Below are positions 62,262 to 64,000 of a stretch of DNA of 64,000 nucleotides, piece by piece; the first letter of the stretch is position 1; the number at the start of each line of letters is the position of its first letter. Made by a program: the position numbers and the translations under genes. The notes beneath the pieces are model-generated. The model saw only the letters and a program-made list of their open reading frames with translations, ran no database searches and had not been told where the DNA came from. The DNA comes from Sphaerosporella brunnea (taxonomy: Eukaryota; Ascomycota; Pezizomycetes; Pezizales; Pyronemataceae), in the NCBI GenBank assembly GCA_008704415.1, contig VXIS01000159.1, positions 39,192 to 103,191 on the forward strand. The letters are read 5' to 3'.

Positions 62262-64000
62262 TCACGCATGCCGCAGCCCAGCCCCCCCCCCCCCCTCCTC
62301 GCTCACGATCCATAGCTACACACGCCGAACCGTGGTTGCAGGCTTTTGCTGCCAGCGCTGCTGAGCCGTTTCGCCCTCGACACGGCAATGCCGTGGCATG
62401 TGCACAAGCCATGCTTCTAGCTGGCAGAACACCCACATTCCTGGCGCGGTGCGGGTGTTACTGGTTGGCGGAATCACCTGGGCTTTGTGGGGCCGGCGGT
62501 GATTTCACCCATCTGTTTGCACGCACTTCGGCGGATTCGAGAGGCTGGGCGTGGTGCTTGTTGCGCTGCTGGTGGGGGGGCGGGATGGACATAGTTTCCG
62601 CGGTGGGCTCGGGCTGCTTGGGCTGGCTGGGTCGGATACAGATGATGTATAAAGTCGTGACATTTAGGGGGCACTCTACAGCGATGCTAGGTAGTTTGGA
62701 AAGGTCGACAGTTCTTAGCTCCGGCGGCGGAAAGGAGAAGAAGAAGAAGCGAAATGCGAGACTTGGGTATTACGGTCAGCTTACTCAGATCCACTTCCCA
62801 AATGTCGCCGGCAACCACATTTCCGAACCGGCGCATGTCATGGCTCCGGGACCGCCTCAGTTCGGCAAAAGGACTTAAATCGACGAGCCGCTAGATCCGC
62901 GAGGGGGCGGCTGATTCCACGGCAAAGGTCCGCGCACCGCGACGGAAGACCTGCCAGTCGCCTAGATCCCGACATGAGACTGGGCAGCTGCACAAGGGGA
63001 CACCATGCGACGGTGGCAGAGGCCGAAGCTACTGGATGCTACAGACGCAGGTCATCGGCAGCTCGTCCTGATGGCGAAGGTGCAGTTCCGCTGGTCATTT
63101 CGTTTTTATCGTTGGAAATGTGTCGCGTGCATACGGGTTAACGGCTGTTTGGCGACGATACGGTGCACAGTCGCCGCGAGATATGAAGGCACATGTACGA
63201 TGCGTGTGAAACACGGAGCGGTTGCTTGCATTCGGTGTCGTTGCTAAGGCGGGGCGGCAGAATGATAGAGCTTTGCCAGAAACAGTTCGTAGGCGTCTCA
63301 ACCCCCGATGTCATCTGGTTGGTCAGCTATGGAGCAATCAAACGTGACTCATGGGACCCGGATCGTCGACTGACGGTTTCAGGCAGTAACTAAATAACAT
63401 ATCAGATCAGATCAACTCGTTATCGTGTCGAATGCTCCCATATCAGATCAGATGATGCCTTATCACATCTTATCGCGTGCGCAGATCGCACGTCTCGCTT
63501 ACGGTGTGGCGTTCGGCCTCGCCAGAACGCCGTTGCAACCGCCGAGATAACCAGCCGAGTCGTGCTACAGGTTGCACGACAGCGCGCCACGCCAGATGCG
63601 GAGAATTTGCATCGCTTCACCCTGCACCGCACAGTCCGCAACAAATGTCCCGCTTGCCCGCTACCGACGCCGAATTCCACCGCCATCCACAATCCGCACC
63701 GCCCAGCGCGACGTGCTCGCCCGTAGCGGCCGTCGATTCCGCGCCAATCACGTGATCGTGTACCGTGTGCAGGAGACGTGGCACACGCAGTGATTCAACG
63801 CCGGGCCCAGGTCGCCAGTCCTCGCGCCGCCTCGCTGTGCCGGCAGGGATTCGTCACCGGTTCCGTGCTTGGGCTGTTGTCTCCCGCGCAGCCAAATCCC
63901 CCCTGCAGCCGCGCGCCATATACGCCGCGCAGCCGTGCGATGTCCACTGCCTCGGTTCGGATGGACCGTGTGGGCCCTGAGTCGATGACTTAGCATCTGG
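62262..64000. other. stretch with no recognised gene
   Basis: A 262-codon plus-strand frame (62090-62878) is open but low in information, with a Pro-rich run from CCCCCCCCCC at 62282, and it overlaps the minus-strand candidate exon. GAGAAGAAGAAGAAGCG at about 62733 is a simple repeat. TATCAGATCAGATC repeats occur at 63400-63470. Confidence 0.3.

Noticed and set aside
62090..62878. 262-codon plus-strand frame
   Set aside because: Composition is dominated by low-complexity stretches (C run, GAAGAAG run), and a more protein-like frame lies opposite. Not supported.
1..64000. CRISPR array, prokaryotic operon or rRNA genes
   Set aside because: No direct repeats with uniform unique spacers, no ribosome-binding-site-led gene series and no rRNA-like sequence were seen. 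The features are eukaryotic.

Overview
This window looks like repeat-dominated, gene-poor chromosomal DNA of a filamentous fungus, probably Dikarya. The evidence is a Ty1/copia element with fungal-type Gag and Pol, several 5'-truncated Tad1-like LINE 3' ends, many hAT elements, and host genes with short introns (51, 52 and 84 bp) that have GTNNGT-like or GTAC donors and CTAAC/CTGAC branch sites just before the acceptor. No bacterial operon structure, rRNA, functional tRNA or CRISPR array was seen. GC content is moderate, and no obvious repeat-induced point mutation was noticed in the transposons.

Layout. 0-4 kb: the 3' end of an unknown gene, a 678-bp Mutator-like MITE with a 9-bp target duplication, and a two-exon unknown gene with in-frame 41-residue repeats and a possible beta-grasp tail. 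4.4-12.3 kb: a mosaic of hAT copies of two families (TAGTG ends and CAGGG ends), several dated by 8-bp duplications, plus two tRNA-derived SINE-like heads. 12.6-18.5 kb: one minisatellite array built around TGATCA, split into three blocks by a LINE 3' fragment and by a hAT element that itself carries a younger hAT. 18.5-22.1 kb: two more tandem arrays and a decayed chromodomain-type gene. 22.57-27.45 kb: an intact, young copia element (LTRs about 99% identical, 5-bp duplication). Its Gag and Pol share one frame separated by a single UGA that carries the signals of a leaky stop: CGG next, then 8 nt downstream a 9-bp stem. 28-50 kb: mostly unannotatable DNA with LINE tails, hAT debris, a TTAA-flanked long-TIR element and one good host gene (30509-31633, minus). 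50.6-53.8 kb: a small host island with a Uma2/PD-(D/E)XK-like gene and, divergently, a paralogue of the 31-kb gene. 54-64 kb: a putative gypsy LTR, two TSD-defined hAT elements, a LINE tail and unannotated DNA.

The likely host genes are few: the 3' fragment at 1-249, the repeat gene at 2.6-3.9 kb, the paralogue pair at 30.5-31.6 kb and 52.8-53.8 kb, and the nuclease-fold gene at 50.6-51.5 kb. The two paralogues share an intron at the same place and phase and define a family I do not recognise. Several non-autonomous hAT copies carry related small split genes with their own promoters, which I read as the two ends of a deleted transposase gene. The most novel signals are the readthrough cassette in the copia element and the unrecognised paralogue family next to a nuclease-fold gene.
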